A stretch of DNA of 64,000 nucleotides from Paludibacter sp. 47-17 (GCA_001898935.1 MKVT01000006.1:99660-163659); one strand, 5' to 3'; positions 8,251 to 16,883 are shown, counted from the stretch's first letter. The notes: generated from the letters alone by a model not told the origin. Program-made: numbers and translations.

Positions 8251-9285
8251 ATGAAAGCTTTTGCAAGCGATAATTATTCAGGTATACACCCCGAGATACT
8301 TGAAGCAATCTCTGACGCCAATTTATCACATGCCGTTTCGTATGGCGACGATGCCATCACCGCCCGGGCCAACGCCTTATTCGAACACCTCTTCGGCCCC
8401 GTCAAAACACTGTATACTTTCAACGGTACCGGCGCCAATGTCGTAGCATTGAAATGTGCCGCTTTACCTTTTCAATCGGTAATATGTACCCAATTTGCGC
8501 ATATCCATGTAGACGAGTGCGGCGCCCCCGTACAGGCCGTTGGCTGCACCTTACTACCCTTGCCCAGCCCCGACGGGAAACTCACTCCTGCCATGGTGCA
8601 ACCCTTGCTTTCGGCCAAAGGAAATGTACATCACAACCAGCCCAAGGTAATTTCCATCAGTCAGAGTACCGAACTGGGTACGGTTTATACACTCGATGAA
8701 GTGCGTGCGCTGTGCGATTTTGCCCATGCCAACGATATGTATGTGCATCTCGATGGTGCCCGCATCGCGAATGCTGTTGCTGCGCTTGGAACCGGGCTGA
8801 AAGAAGCCACCGTCGACTGCGGGGTCGACATCATGAGCTTCGGAGGTACTAAAAACGGCTTGATGATAGGCGAAGCAGTCCTGATTTTTAACAACGAACT
8901 GAAACAACATGCCGACTACTATCATAAGCAATCGGCACAGTTGTTCTCGAAAAACCGCTTTATTGCAGCCCAGTTCGTGGCTTTACTGAGCAACGACCTC
9001 TGGAAACGGATGGCTTTGCATGCCAATGCCATGGCCCAACTACTGGCATCGGAAGTAAGTAAAATCGAAGGAGTAACCGTCACCCGCCCTACCGACGCCA
9101 ATGGGGTTTTTGCCATCATTCCTCCCGAAGCCATAGAGCCACTACAGAAGCAATTCCGTTTTTATGTATGGGACGAATCGACGCTCGAACTTCGTTGGAT
9201 GTGTTCGTTCGATACCACCGAGGAAGAAGTATATGGCTTCGTAGCGGTATTAAAACAATTAATTGCCGGCCTCGGCAACGTATAA
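8251..9285 (+). CDS. ltaE: Low-specificity L-threonine aldolase
   Basis: PLP enzyme of 344 residues that cleaves threonine or allo-threonine to glycine and acetaldehyde. Family marks are the N-terminal FASDNYSGIHPEIL, HLDGARIANA before the active site, and the PLP lysine in MSFGGTKNGLMIGEAV. It belongs to the fold-type I aldolase family (beta-eliminating lyase domain). It lies 8 bases downstream of the PUR gene. Its last 27 bases overlap the 3' end of the convergent NfeD-type protease gene. Confidence 0.92.
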   Translation: MKAFASDNYSGIHPEILEAISDANLSHAVSYGDDAITARANALFEHLFGPVKTLYTFNGTGANVVALKCAALPFQSVICTQFAHIHVDECGAPVQAVGCTLLPLPSPDGKLTPAMVQPLLSAKGNVHHNQPKVISISQSTELGTVYTLDEVRALCDFAHANDMYVHLDGARIANAVAALGTGLKEATVDCGVDIMSFGGTKNGLMIGEAVLIFNNELKQHADYYHKQSAQLFSKNRFIAAQFVALLSNDLWKRMALHANAMAQLLASEVSKIEGVTVTRPTDANGVFAIIPPEAIEPLQKQFRFYVWDESTLELRWMCSFDTTEEEVYGFVAVLKQLIAGLGNV

Positions 9286-10650
9286 CTGCCCCATTTCAAA
9301 ACGAACCACACGCACAGAAGTCGAAGCCGCGATAAACCCGCCTTCGGAAACCGCATCGTACAGCTGCCCGTCGATCTTTATCTTGCCCGAAGGGCGGAGA
9401 TCGGAATGAGCAATACCCTGCCGCCCTACCAGGTCCTTCCATTTCATCTCAACACTCACATAGCCCTGGCTCGATTCCAGGTTGGTGTTGAGGGCAATAT
9501 TCCGGAAGATGCCTTTGCTTCCTATCCGCGAACTGAGGTAAAGCACCAGCGCGAAACCCAATCCGACACCCAATATAACCGTTATCAGGGCCTTACCCAC
9601 TCCACCGGTTTCCACTCCGTCAAAGTTGAAATCCACATTTTCGAGCAAACTAAGCGTAAGACCGGCCACCACCAGTACTATTCCCGATATACCGGCAATT
9701 CCGAATCCGGGAATCACGAAAATCTCGATCGCAATCAGCACCAATCCGATGATAAACACGATAATCTCCCAATTGGCCGCCAAACCTTCGATATACAGGG
9801 GTGCAAAATAAAGCAGGGCGGCTGTGATCGATACAATGAGCGGAAAGCCTACACCCGGAGTTTGCAACTCGAAATAAATCCCCCCGATAATCAGCATGAT
9901 CAATATCCCCTGAAACACCGAACTCATCAGAAAACCACGTAAATTATCCATGACAGTGGGCTCGTAGGTGATCAATTCGTATTCGCCGATAGCCAGATGC
10001 CTGGTAATAACTTCCTCCACACTTTCGGCCAAGCCTTCGCAATATCCGTACTGCTGTGCTTCCAGCGCTGTAAATGTAAGGGTCTTACCCGAATCAATCA
10101 AATTGGGAACCACGGTCCGTTCATCTACCATTGCTTCGGCAATTAAAGGATCACGCCTCCATTTGTAGGTCGTATCGTTACCATTCACGAGGGTATCTTT
10201 CCCCTGTGCTTCGGCAGTAGCCCGCATCGTGGCCCGCATGTACGACTGATATTTATCGGGCATCTCCGAACCGGTCTGATTCACTACCGTGGCAGCCCCT
10301 ATACTTCCGCCGGGACGCATAAAAATCTTATCGCAGGCCAAGGAGATCAACGCTCCCGCCGAGGCGGCATTGTTGTCGATGAAGACATACACTGGAATCG
10401 CCGAATTAAGAATTTTTGTGCGAATCGAATCGGCATAAACAACCTCGCCGCCGTAGGTATTCATATGAATCAGTACCGCGTCGGCATTTTTCTCTTTCGC
10501 CTGTTCAAATCCTTTCTGAACATACAACCAGGTCGTACTTCCGATATCACGTTTAATGTTGATCTTAAAAATCACTGTATCAGCAGCATGAATCCAACAC
10601 ATGCTAACAAATAACAATGCGAACGTTAAAAAAACTGATTTTTTCTCCAT
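9259..10650 (-). CDS. Membrane-bound ClpP-class serine protease with NfeD domain
   Basis: A 463-residue protein with a signal peptide (MEKKSVFLTFALLFVSMCWI), then a ClpP/SppA-like protease domain (about 25-220) with the active-site serine in NNAASAGALISLACDKIFM. A block of four or five membrane helices follows (about 235-375), and then a C-terminal NfeD OB-fold domain (VGRQGIAHSDLRPSGKIKID). This is the long NfeD1b architecture, which in other organisms cleaves stomatin-like partners; no stomatin gene is adjacent. The SAGA-type motif suggests an active Ser-Lys dyad protease. The 3' end overlaps ltaE. Confidence 0.92.
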   Translation of the reverse strand: MEKKSVFLTFALLFVSMCWIHAADTVIFKINIKRDIGSTTWLYVQKGFEQAKEKNADAVLIHMNTYGGEVVYADSIRTKILNSAIPVYVFIDNNAASAGALISLACDKIFMRPGGSIGAATVVNQTGSEMPDKYQSYMRATMRATAEAQGKDTLVNGNDTTYKWRRDPLIAEAMVDERTVVPNLIDSGKTLTFTALEAQQYGYCEGLAESVEEVITRHLAIGEYELITYEPTVMDNLRGFLMSSVFQGILIMLIIGGIYFELQTPGVGFPLIVSITAALLYFAPLYIEGLAANWEIIVFIIGLVLIAIEIFVIPGFGIAGISGIVLVVAGLTLSLLENVDFNFDGVETGGVGKALITVILGVGLGFALVLYLSSRIGSKGIFRNIALNTNLESSQGYVSVEMKWKDLVGRQGIAHSDLRPSGKIKIDGQLYDAVSEGGFIAASTSVRVVRFEMGQLYVAEAGN

Positions 10651-10669
10651 TTTTTGAAATATTTTTGCA

Positions 10670-10677
10670 CAAATATA
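10670..10677 (-). promoter_or_regulatory. Candidate -7 box for the NfeD protease gene
   Basis: Reads TATATTTG on the minus strand, matching TAnnTTTG, 19 bases before the ATG at 10650. No clear -33 element was found. Confidence 0.45.
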
Positions 10678-10700
10678 ATCATTATTCCAAAATATATCTC

Positions 10701-10708
10701 TATATTTG
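10701..10708 (+). promoter_or_regulatory. Candidate -7 box for the ECF sigma gene
   Basis: TATATTTG matches the Bacteroidetes -7 consensus on the plus strand, back to back with the protease promoter. The distance to the sigma-factor ATG is 126 bases, leaving an unusually long 5' leader. The leader has only weak hairpins (AAAGT/ACTTT near 10720-10737, TCAGT/ACTGA near 10764-10778). Confidence 0.4.
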
Positions 10709-10834
10709 TACCGGTTAAAGTAAAAAAACGACTTTTTCCAGGCGCTCTTTAAAGCACATTGTTCAGTATAGATAACTGACCGTCAATTACTTGCTTGTAA
10801 AATCTGTATTTAATCACACAAAAATTTACAGAAA

Positions 10835-11341
10835 ATGAAAAATGTACACATTGAAAATGAGCTGGTAGCGTTGCAAAGTAATATGAGAAATTTTGCTTTT
10901 TCACTGACCTTGAATCGTGAAGAAGCAGAAGATCTGTTACAGGACACTACCCTGAAAGTATTGGACAATCAGGAGAAATTTACCGACAATGTCAACTTCA
11001 AAGGATGGGTATTAACCATCATGAAGAACATCTTCATCAACAATTACCGTAAGATTGTTCGGAATCAAACTGTTGTTGATCGCACGGAAGACCTGCACCA
11101 CCTGAATCTTCCGCAAAACTCCGGCTTCGACAGCCCCGAGGGTTCGTACGCGATTGGTGAAATAAACAACAGCATTCAATCATTCGCCGACGAATACCGC
11201 ATTCCTTTCTCGATGCACGTTCAGGGGTTCAAATACGAAGAAATCGCCGAACACATGAATCTGCCCATAGGGACCGTTAAGAGTCGTATTTTCTTAGCCC
11301 GTAAGCGGTTGCAGGAACAATTAAGAGATTACCGGTACTAA
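10835..11341 (+). CDS. ECF-type RNA polymerase sigma factor
   Basis: A 168-residue sigma-70-like factor of the extracytoplasmic-function type. Region 2 is at about 12-80 (LTLNREEAEDLLQDTTLKVL, then FKGWVLTIMKNIFINNYRK). Region 4 is at about 115-165 (SMHVQGFKYEEIAEHMNLPI, then GTVKSRIFLARKRLQ). There is no anti-sigma (FecR-like) gene or TonB receptor beside it, so it resembles the stand-alone ECF factors of Bacteroidetes rather than the FecI type. A strong terminator follows 15 bases after the stop, so it is transcribed alone. Confidence 0.92.
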   Translation: MKNVHIENELVALQSNMRNFAFSLTLNREEAEDLLQDTTLKVLDNQEKFTDNVNFKGWVLTIMKNIFINNYRKIVRNQTVVDRTEDLHHLNLPQNSGFDSPEGSYAIGEINNSIQSFADEYRIPFSMHVQGFKYEEIAEHMNLPIGTVKSRIFLARKRLQEQLRDYRY

Positions 11342-11355
11342 GGTACACTAATTAT

Positions 11356-11388
11356 AAAAAACCGCGGAACAATCTGCGGTTTTTTTTG
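11356..11388 (+). terminator. Rho-independent terminator after the sigma factor
   Basis: A 10-bp perfect stem, AAAAAACCGC (11356-11365) with GCGGTTTTTT (11376-11385), a 10-base loop, and the T-run continuing to 11387. It lies 14 bases after the sigma-factor stop. Confidence 0.85.
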
Positions 11389-11408
11389 TTAAAGAAGTAG
11401 CCCTATAA

Positions 11409-11804
11409 ATGGATATGAACGAAGGTATTATTATGCTCGGCAGCAACGTCAATGCCGATGAAAACATCCGCATTGCAAAAGAGAGGATCAACGACAAATT
11501 TGAAATTGTCGCTGAAAGCACTATACTTATCACTTTACCTCGTAAAGACAAGTACAAAAACTACTTTCTGAATCAAGCCATCATGATATTATCGGATGAA
11601 TATTACGCCGATACGGTCAAGTTTTTCAAACAAATTGAAAAAGAACTCGGACGAACCGAAAGTGGCAAGGAAGAAGGATCGATCCCCATCGATATCGATT
11701 TTGTGTTTTGGAACAATACGGCCATGCGCAACGATTACGAACGCTGGGATTTTGTACGGACCTGCATCGACCAGATCAAAGACAAACCTTTTTATAAATC
11801 CTGA
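11409..11804 (+). CDS. FolK-like hydroxymethyldihydropteridine pyrophosphokinase, short form
   Basis: A 131-residue protein with HPPK features: an N-terminal LGSNVNADENI loop, and a C-terminal ELGRTESGKEEGSIPIDIDF stretch. The IDIDF aspartates match the metal-binding pair of FolK, which transfers pyrophosphate from ATP to 6-hydroxymethyl-7,8-dihydropterin. It is shorter than the usual 155-165 residues, lacking part of the C-terminal half, and the pterin-binding PR before the aspartates is replaced by IP. It may be a divergent FolK or a non-folate paralogue. Its last 13 bases overlap the convergent antiporter gene. Confidence 0.65.
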   Translation: MDMNEGIIMLGSNVNADENIRIAKERINDKFEIVAESTILITLPRKDKYKNYFLNQAIMILSDEYYADTVKFFKQIEKELGRTESGKEEGSIPIDIDFVFWNNTAMRNDYERWDFVRTCIDQIKDKPFYKS

Positions 11805-13228
11805 GTACGGCGCCGGCCGATGATGCCGGCAACTACCACGCTCATTACCGGACTCAGGTAATTGAAAAATGCGAAGGGAAAATACGCAAGCGTTGCTACT
11901 CCCAGCACTGTACTTTGTGTCATACCGCACGAGTTCCAGGGTATCAGCGCCGAAGTCACAGTTACGCTATCCTCCATACTCCGGCTCAACAGCTTACTCT
12001 CAAATCCCCGTTTTTCGTACAGCTCCTTGTAGATATTGCCGGTCAGAATCAGCCCCAGGTACTGATCGCCCATCGTGAGATTGGCCAGCACGCCGGTGGC
12101 TACCGTGGAACTTACCAAACCTGTTACCGAGTGAATACGACGAATCAGAAACACAGTAATGCTTTCGATCATTCGCGTGGCAGCCATGGCAGCCCCAAAG
12201 GTAGTGGCACATAAAATAATCCAGACCGTGTTCAACATCCCCTGCATCCCCCTTGTTGCCACGAGCTCATTTACCTCGGCATTGCCTGTTTCCAGGGCCG
12301 TACTGCCGAAGGTGGAATAAAACGCTCCTCTTAATAACTCCAACTCCGGCCCTCCGCCCCGGCTGCCGATTTCCCGGATCAATCCGGGTTGAAACACGAC
12401 CGCTGCACCAAGCGCCAGCAACATCGATAAAAAAAGCGTTACTAATGCCGGCCAGCGCCGGATAATCATGAGGGTAGTGAGCAGCGGAACCAGCAACAAC
12501 CAGGGCGAAAGTACGAAACGACGGGTAAGAATTTCCTCATAATGCGTAGCCGCCCCCGAACCCGAGGAGGGCGCCAACCACCCTGCCAGGGCATATAAAA
12601 GCAAGGTAATCGCAAATGAGGGAATGGTCGTATTAAGCATATAGCGGATATGCGTAAAAAGAGGCGTACCGGTAACCGACGAGGCCAGTACGGTAGTATC
12701 CGACAGTGGCGATATTTTATCCCCGAAATAAGCTCCCGAAACAATGGCTCCGGCTATCCAGCCTTCGGCAAAACCCAGCGCTTTCCCAATGCCCAGCAAT
12801 GCCAACCCTACCGTGGCAATAGTAGTCCACGAACTACCGGTGAGCACCGACACCACGGCACTTATTACACATGCCGCCAGTAAAAAAACAGCCGGATGAA
12901 TCAGTTTCATACCATAAACAATAAACAAGGGCACTACCCCGCTGAGCATCCAGGTGGCCGAGAGTGCTCCGATGATAAGCAGGATAATAAGCGCACTTGA
13001 AATATTTTTGAAATTCCGGTGCAGCTGCTTTTCAAAATCGCTCCAGTGAAAAGGGATGGTAAAACGCCCGAGCAGCAAAGCAAAGCCGGCAGCTGCCAAC
13101 AGCGACATCTGACTGGCACCGCTGAGGGCGTCGACCCCAAAAAGCACCAACGATAAGGCTACCAGTATTATTAATACCACCACGGGCATTATGGCGATCA
13201 GCGGCGAGGGCAAGGGATGTTGCTTCAT
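11792..13228 (-). CDS. NhaC-family Na+/H+ antiporter
   Basis: A 478-residue membrane protein with about eleven or twelve hydrophobic segments. Marks of the NhaC family include the central WTTIATVGLALLGIGKALGF region, SGAYFGDKISPLSDTTVLAS and a later ALIPWNSCGMTQSTVLGV. It should exchange Na+ for H+, or Na+/lactate and malate as in some NhaC proteins. I chose the ATG at 13226-13228 (MKQHPLPSPL); the frame stays open upstream to 13486 but would then run through the promoter boxes and into the phosphorylase gene. It is divergent from the nucleoside phosphorylase. Confidence 0.9.
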   Translation of the reverse strand: MKQHPLPSPLIAIMPVVVLIILVALSLVLFGVDALSGASQMSLLAAAGFALLLGRFTIPFHWSDFEKQLHRNFKNISSALIILLIIGALSATWMLSGVVPLFIVYGMKLIHPAVFLLAACVISAVVSVLTGSSWTTIATVGLALLGIGKALGFAEGWIAGAIVSGAYFGDKISPLSDTTVLASSVTGTPLFTHIRYMLNTTIPSFAITLLLYALAGWLAPSSGSGAATHYEEILTRRFVLSPWLLLVPLLTTLMIIRRWPALVTLFLSMLLALGAAVVFQPGLIREIGSRGGGPELELLRGAFYSTFGSTALETGNAEVNELVATRGMQGMLNTVWIILCATTFGAAMAATRMIESITVFLIRRIHSVTGLVSSTVATGVLANLTMGDQYLGLILTGNIYKELYEKRGFESKLLSRSMEDSVTVTSALIPWNSCGMTQSTVLGVATLAYFPFAFFNYLSPVMSVVVAGIIGRRRTQDL

Positions 13229-13282
13229 AGAACTAATGCTACAATTAAAGCAGGGTTGTGTAATTCGGAATTCTGCCGGCTG

Positions 13283-13290
13283 CAAAGATA
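13283..13290 (-). promoter_or_regulatory. Candidate -7 box for the NhaC gene
   Basis: Reads TATCTTTG on the minus strand, 54 bases before the chosen ATG. It supports the short start, because the longer open frame begins upstream of this box. Confidence 0.5.
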
Positions 13291-13321
13291 GAGAATTATT
13301 GCTGTAAGTAAATAAAATCAT

Positions 13322-13329
13322 TATCTTTG
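13322..13329 (+). promoter_or_regulatory. Candidate promoter for the nucleoside phosphorylase and mnmE
   Basis: TATCTTTG at 13322-13329 with a TTG at 13299-13301, 20 bases upstream, which fits the -33/-7 spacing of Bacteroidetes promoters. The ATG follows at 13356. Confidence 0.6.
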
Positions 13330-13355
13330 TACGGTACATATTTAATACAACAACT

Positions 13356-14231
13356 ATGAGTGCACGATATTTCCCGCCTTCCGAATTAATCGTCAACGCG
13401 GATGGCAGTATTTTCCACCTGCATGTGCAACCCGAACAACTGGCCGACAGGGTGATTCTGGTCGGCGATCCCGGCCGGGTGGCCAATGTAGCCGGTCATT
13501 TTGACACGATCGAATGTGACATTTCCAACCGGGAGTTTAAAACCATAACAGGATCGTATAAAGGCAAGCGTATCACGGTACTTTCCACCGGAATAGGCAC
13601 CGACAATATTGATATTGTAGTGAACGAACTCGATGCCCTGGCCAATATCGATTTATCGACCCGGATGGAAAAACCTGTATTCAGGCAGCTCACGCTGGTT
13701 CGTATCGGTACTTCGGGCGGAATGCAACCCGACATCCCCCTCGGCAGCTTTCTTATTTCCGAAAAATCGATCGGATTCGATGGGATGCTCAATTTCTACG
13801 AAGGACGTGATGCCGTGAGCGATCTCCCGTTTGAAGAAGCGCTGAAACAGCAGCTGGAATGGAACCCTCAGCTGGCAGCCCCGTATGTAGTGGATGCCGA
13901 TGCCGGACTTGTCGAACAAATTGGAAGGGACGATATGATCCGCGGAGTAACCATTTCGGCCAATGGATTTTATGGTCCGCAGGGTCGTGTGTTGCGCATC
14001 GGGCTCGCCGACCCGCGTATCAACGACAAAATTGAAGCGTTCCGCTTCAAGCACTATAAAATCACCAACTACGAAATGGAAGGTTCGGCAATTGCAGGTC
14101 TGTCGAAAATGATGGGCCATAAGGCTATGACTGTATGCTGCGTGATCGCCAATCGCCGTGTAGAAGCTGCCAACACCAATTACCAACCCTATATCGAAGA
14201 ATTGATTGTGAAGGTACTGGATAGAATTTAA
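13356..14231 (+). CDS. Uridine phosphorylase-like nucleoside phosphorylase
   Basis: A 291-residue PNP/UDP-family phosphorylase. Motifs: VILVGDPGRVANVAGHFD near residue 33 (phosphate-binding GDPGR), STGIGTDNIDIVVNEL, VRIGTSGGMQPDIPLGSF and YEMEGSAIAGL with the ribose-contacting Glu. It cleaves nucleosides with phosphate to base and ribose-1-phosphate. The length exceeds E. coli Udp (253) and fits the longer Bacteroidetes form. Substrate (uridine or purine) cannot be fixed from sequence alone. mnmE starts 10 bases after the stop. Confidence 0.88.
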   Translation: MSARYFPPSELIVNADGSIFHLHVQPEQLADRVILVGDPGRVANVAGHFDTIECDISNREFKTITGSYKGKRITVLSTGIGTDNIDIVVNELDALANIDLSTRMEKPVFRQLTLVRIGTSGGMQPDIPLGSFLISEKSIGFDGMLNFYEGRDAVSDLPFEEALKQQLEWNPQLAAPYVVDADAGLVEQIGRDDMIRGVTISANGFYGPQGRVLRIGLADPRINDKIEAFRFKHYKITNYEMEGSAIAGLSKMMGHKAMTVCCVIANRRVEAANTNYQPYIEELIVKVLDRI

Positions 14232-14241
14232 TAGCACAGGA

Positions 14242-15645
14242 ATGACACATCCATCAACAGCAACTATTTGCGCCGTTGCCACAGCTCCGGGGACAGGTGG
14301 TATAGCGGTGATACGGGTTTCGGGCCCCCTCGCCATTGAAGTGGTAGCCAGACTGTACGTTCCCCTACGAAGCACGCTGAAGTTTGCCGAACAGGCAGCA
14401 AACTCGGTATCGTATGGCCATATCGTAACACACGACAACGAAACAATCGACGATGTGCTGGTCACAGTATTCAGAGCACCCAATAGTTATACAGGCGAAG
14501 ATGTTGTGGAGATTTCGTGTCATGGTTCGGTTTACATTCAGCAGACATTGCTGGAATTACTCCTGAAAAACGGTTGTACCCTCGCACAGCCCGGCGAATT
14601 TACACAACGGGCGTTTCTGAATGGGAAAATGGACTTGTCGCAAGCCGAAGCAGTGGCCGATCTGATCGCCTCACAATCGGCATCGACCCATCGCATGGCG
14701 ATCCACCAAATGCGGGGAGGCTTTTCGCATCAGTTGGGCACACTGCGTACACACTTGCTCGACTTCGTATCGCTTATCGAACTTGAACTCGACTTTTCGG
14801 AAGAAGATGTGGAGTTTGCCGATCGTTCGCAACTGAAAGAGCTGGTGGTCAACATCGAACAGCACATTACCCGGCTGGCCGACTCGTTCCGCGTAGGAAA
14901 TGCCCTTAAAAACGGAATCCCGGTAGCCCTGGTGGGCGAAACCAACGTGGGCAAATCGACCTTGCTGAATGTACTGCTCAACGACGACAAGGCGATTGTA
15001 TCCGATATCCATGGAACAACCCGCGACGTAATCGAAGACACCATTTCGTTGCGAGGAGTCGATTTCCGGTTTATCGACACGGCAGGTATTCGCAAAACCA
15101 CCGACACCATCGAAAGTATGGGCATAGAACGGACATTCAAAAAAATTGAACAGGCTTCAATCGTACTCTGGATTCTCGATGCCACGTCGCTGAGCGAACA
15201 TATGGAATGGTTAACCGACAAAATTTACAGGAAATCGGAAGGTAAGAAAATCATATTGGTTTTCAACAAAATCGATAAAATCACCCTGGAAGAACGGGAA
15301 GTATTGGATCAGTTGTTTGCCAATTACGATGGCGAACGCATCTACATCTCGGCAAAAAAACGTGAAAACACGCACCTTCTGGAAGATGCGCTGCTCCGGG
15401 CTTCCCAAATTCCCGAAATACATCCCGGCGATTTAATTGTAAGTAACCTGCGTCACTACGAAGCCTTACAAAAGGCGCTGGCAGCTATCCGTCGGGTATC
15501 GGAAGGACTTGAAAACGGACTCGGCAGCGACTTTCTGTCGCAGGACATCCGCGAATGTATGTTCCACCTGGGAACCATTACCGGACAGATCTCCAACGAC
15601 GAAATCCTGGGAAATATCTTCAGTAAGTTCTGCATCGGCAAGTAA
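14242..15645 (+). CDS. mnmE: MnmE, tRNA modification GTPase
   Basis: A 467-residue GTPase that with MnmG adds the 5-carboxymethylaminomethyl group to the wobble uridine of several tRNAs. It has the N-terminal folate-binding domain (ICAVATAPGTGGIAVIRVSG), helical domain, G1 ALVGETNVGKSTLLNVLL, G2/G3 with TTRDV and DTAG, G4 FNKIDK and the C-terminal CIGK whose cysteine is essential. All expected elements are present and the length is normal. Confidence 0.98.
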   Translation: MTHPSTATICAVATAPGTGGIAVIRVSGPLAIEVVARLYVPLRSTLKFAEQAANSVSYGHIVTHDNETIDDVLVTVFRAPNSYTGEDVVEISCHGSVYIQQTLLELLLKNGCTLAQPGEFTQRAFLNGKMDLSQAEAVADLIASQSASTHRMAIHQMRGGFSHQLGTLRTHLLDFVSLIELELDFSEEDVEFADRSQLKELVVNIEQHITRLADSFRVGNALKNGIPVALVGETNVGKSTLLNVLLNDDKAIVSDIHGTTRDVIEDTISLRGVDFRFIDTAGIRKTTDTIESMGIERTFKKIEQASIVLWILDATSLSEHMEWLTDKIYRKSEGKKIILVFNKIDKITLEEREVLDQLFANYDGERIYISAKKRENTHLLEDALLRASQIPEIHPGDLIVSNLRHYEALQKALAAIRRVSEGLENGLGSDFLSQDIRECMFHLGTITGQISNDEILGNIFSKFCIGK

Positions 15646-15687
15646 GGGGTGATTTCCAACGATTAGCATAGATTACAATTGATTATT

Positions 15688-15716
15688 AAGGCGTTCATTA
15701 TGAGCGCCTTTCTTTT
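15688..15716 (+). terminator. Terminator after mnmE
   Basis: Stem AAGGCG (15688-15693) with CGCCTT (15705-15710), extended by TCA/TGA across a small bulge, followed by TCTTTTT. It closes the phosphorylase-mnmE transcript and marks the left edge of the AT-rich island. Confidence 0.7.
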
Positions 15717-15796
15717 TGTGCGTATTGGCGATAGTAATCGTTAATAATGCATTTTCAGCTCATTTTTGTACCGCATTTGTGTCTCGATGGTTTGAC

Positions 15797-15818
15797 ACCT
15801 GTTTCTCACCAAACAGGT
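15797..15818. repeat. Hairpin upstream of the iterons
   Basis: Perfect 8-bp inverted repeat ACCTGTTT (15797-15804) and AAACAGGT (15811-15818) around a 6-base loop, ten bases before the first TGAGAC repeat. There is no T-run, so it is more likely a protein-binding or recombination site than a terminator. Confidence 0.6.
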
Positions 15819-15828
15819 AGTGGAGATT

Positions 15829-15868
15829 TGAGACATCATGAGACGTGGTGAGACGCCATGAGACAGTT
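15829..15868 (+). repeat. Four TGAGAC iterons with a 10-bp period
   Basis: The hexamer TGAGAC occurs exactly at 15829, 15839, 15849 and 15859, so all four copies lie on the same face of the helix. A GTCTC in the opposite sense lies at 15781-15785. The array ends 23 bases before the ATG of the four-HTH protein and is a likely operator or origin-type site. Confidence 0.8.
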
Positions 15869-15891
15869 TTGGCGAAATAACAAGCGAAAAA

Positions 15892-16800
15892 ATGAGTAGT
15901 AACATTGACATTCAAAAGAAATGTATGTGGTGTGGACAGGTTTTTACAGCACATAAGATGAGCACCTCCTGTTGCTCACACAAGTGCGCCAGTGCAGCGT
16001 ACAAAGACCGAGTGAGAAAAGAACGCGTTGCAGCCTATCAGAAAGAGCAATCCATCCAAGAACTAAACGAGCCTATAAAGGATTTGGAGCAAAAAGAGTT
16101 TTTTACTCCCACCGAAGCGGCCAAGCTTTTAGGAGTTAGTCGTGCCAGTATTTATCGTTACATGGCGGACAATACAATAAAGGCGGTTCAATTCAAGGGA
16201 AAAACACTTATCAGGCGAAAGGATATTGATGCCTTATTTGAGAATCCGGTTTCTTACAATAAAAGGCATCCTAAAGAACGTGCTCCCATCACCGAGTTCT
16301 ACACCACCGCCGAAGTCAAAGAAAAGTATAACGTCAAAGATTCATGGATATTCGTAGTCGCCAAGAAGCATAATATCCCCCGGACATTCAATCGTGGTAA
16401 AACCTATTGGAGCAAAAAGCACATCGACAACTACTTTGCCAAAAAAGCCGCTGACCCGGAAATAACGGAATGGTACACGGTAGCAGAAATTCAAGAGAAG
16501 TTCAGAATGACTTTGGCTTCCATCTATAGCCTTGCATCTTCAAATGCCATCCCTAAAAAGAAAGAGGGCATTATGGTCTATTACTCCAAGAAACATTTCG
16601 ATATAGCCAAAGGGGTAGCCGAACCCGAAGAACCACAATACTACACAGTGGCAGAAGCAATGGAGAAGTTCAATCTCACCCGTGACCAGCTATATCATTA
16701 CGCAACCTACCATAATATTCCCAGAGTCAAGGTTGGCAAATACACCAAGATTTCCCGCCCAGAATTAGATAAACTGTTAGGCGCTCCCAAAATAGAGTAA
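15892..16800 (+). CDS. DNA-binding protein with zinc-ribbon start and four HTH modules
   Basis: A 302-residue protein. The first 45 residues carry CMWCG...CCSHKC, a probable zinc-binding element. Four similar excisionase/MerR-type HTH modules follow, beginning near FFTPTEAAKLLGVSRASIYR (about 68), FYTTAEVKEKYNVKDSWI (about 138), WYTVAEIQEKFRMTLASIYS (about 195) and YYTVAEAMEKFNLTRDQLYH (about 248). Each module ends in a basic segment and a short aromatic or leucine helix. Such proteins accompany recombinases on Bacteroidales mobile elements, but none is adjacent here. Four phased repeats lie directly upstream. Function unproven: regulator or recombination accessory factor. Confidence 0.85.
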   Translation: MSSNIDIQKKCMWCGQVFTAHKMSTSCCSHKCASAAYKDRVRKERVAAYQKEQSIQELNEPIKDLEQKEFFTPTEAAKLLGVSRASIYRYMADNTIKAVQFKGKTLIRRKDIDALFENPVSYNKRHPKERAPITEFYTTAEVKEKYNVKDSWIFVVAKKHNIPRTFNRGKTYWSKKHIDNYFAKKAADPEITEWYTVAEIQEKFRMTLASIYSLASSNAIPKKKEGIMVYYSKKHFDIAKGVAEPEEPQYYTVAEAMEKFNLTRDQLYHYATYHNIPRVKVGKYTKISRPELDKLLGAPKIE

Positions 16801-16819
16801 ACAGCTTGAAGTTATTTTC

Positions 16820-16837
16820 TGGTGAATGCTATCACCA
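16820..16837. repeat. Small inverted repeat between convergent genes
   Basis: TGGTGA (16820-16825) and TCACCA (16832-16837) around ATGCTA, between the 3' ends of the HTH gene and the exporter gene. There is no strong T-run on either side; it may be a weak bidirectional terminator. Confidence 0.35.
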
Positions 16838-16883
16838 AGTAATCACCATTTTCCTTTGCAATCAGAAATTCAACGCTCTAATA

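Noticed and set aside
13229..13486. Longer N-terminus for the NhaC antiporter
   Set aside because: It would run through two promoter boxes and into the coding region of the divergent phosphorylase; the 478-residue form has the normal family start.
15781..15868. CRISPR-like array from the repeated TGAGAC units
   Set aside because: Units are only six bases with four-base spacers, far too short for CRISPR; they fit iterons or operators.
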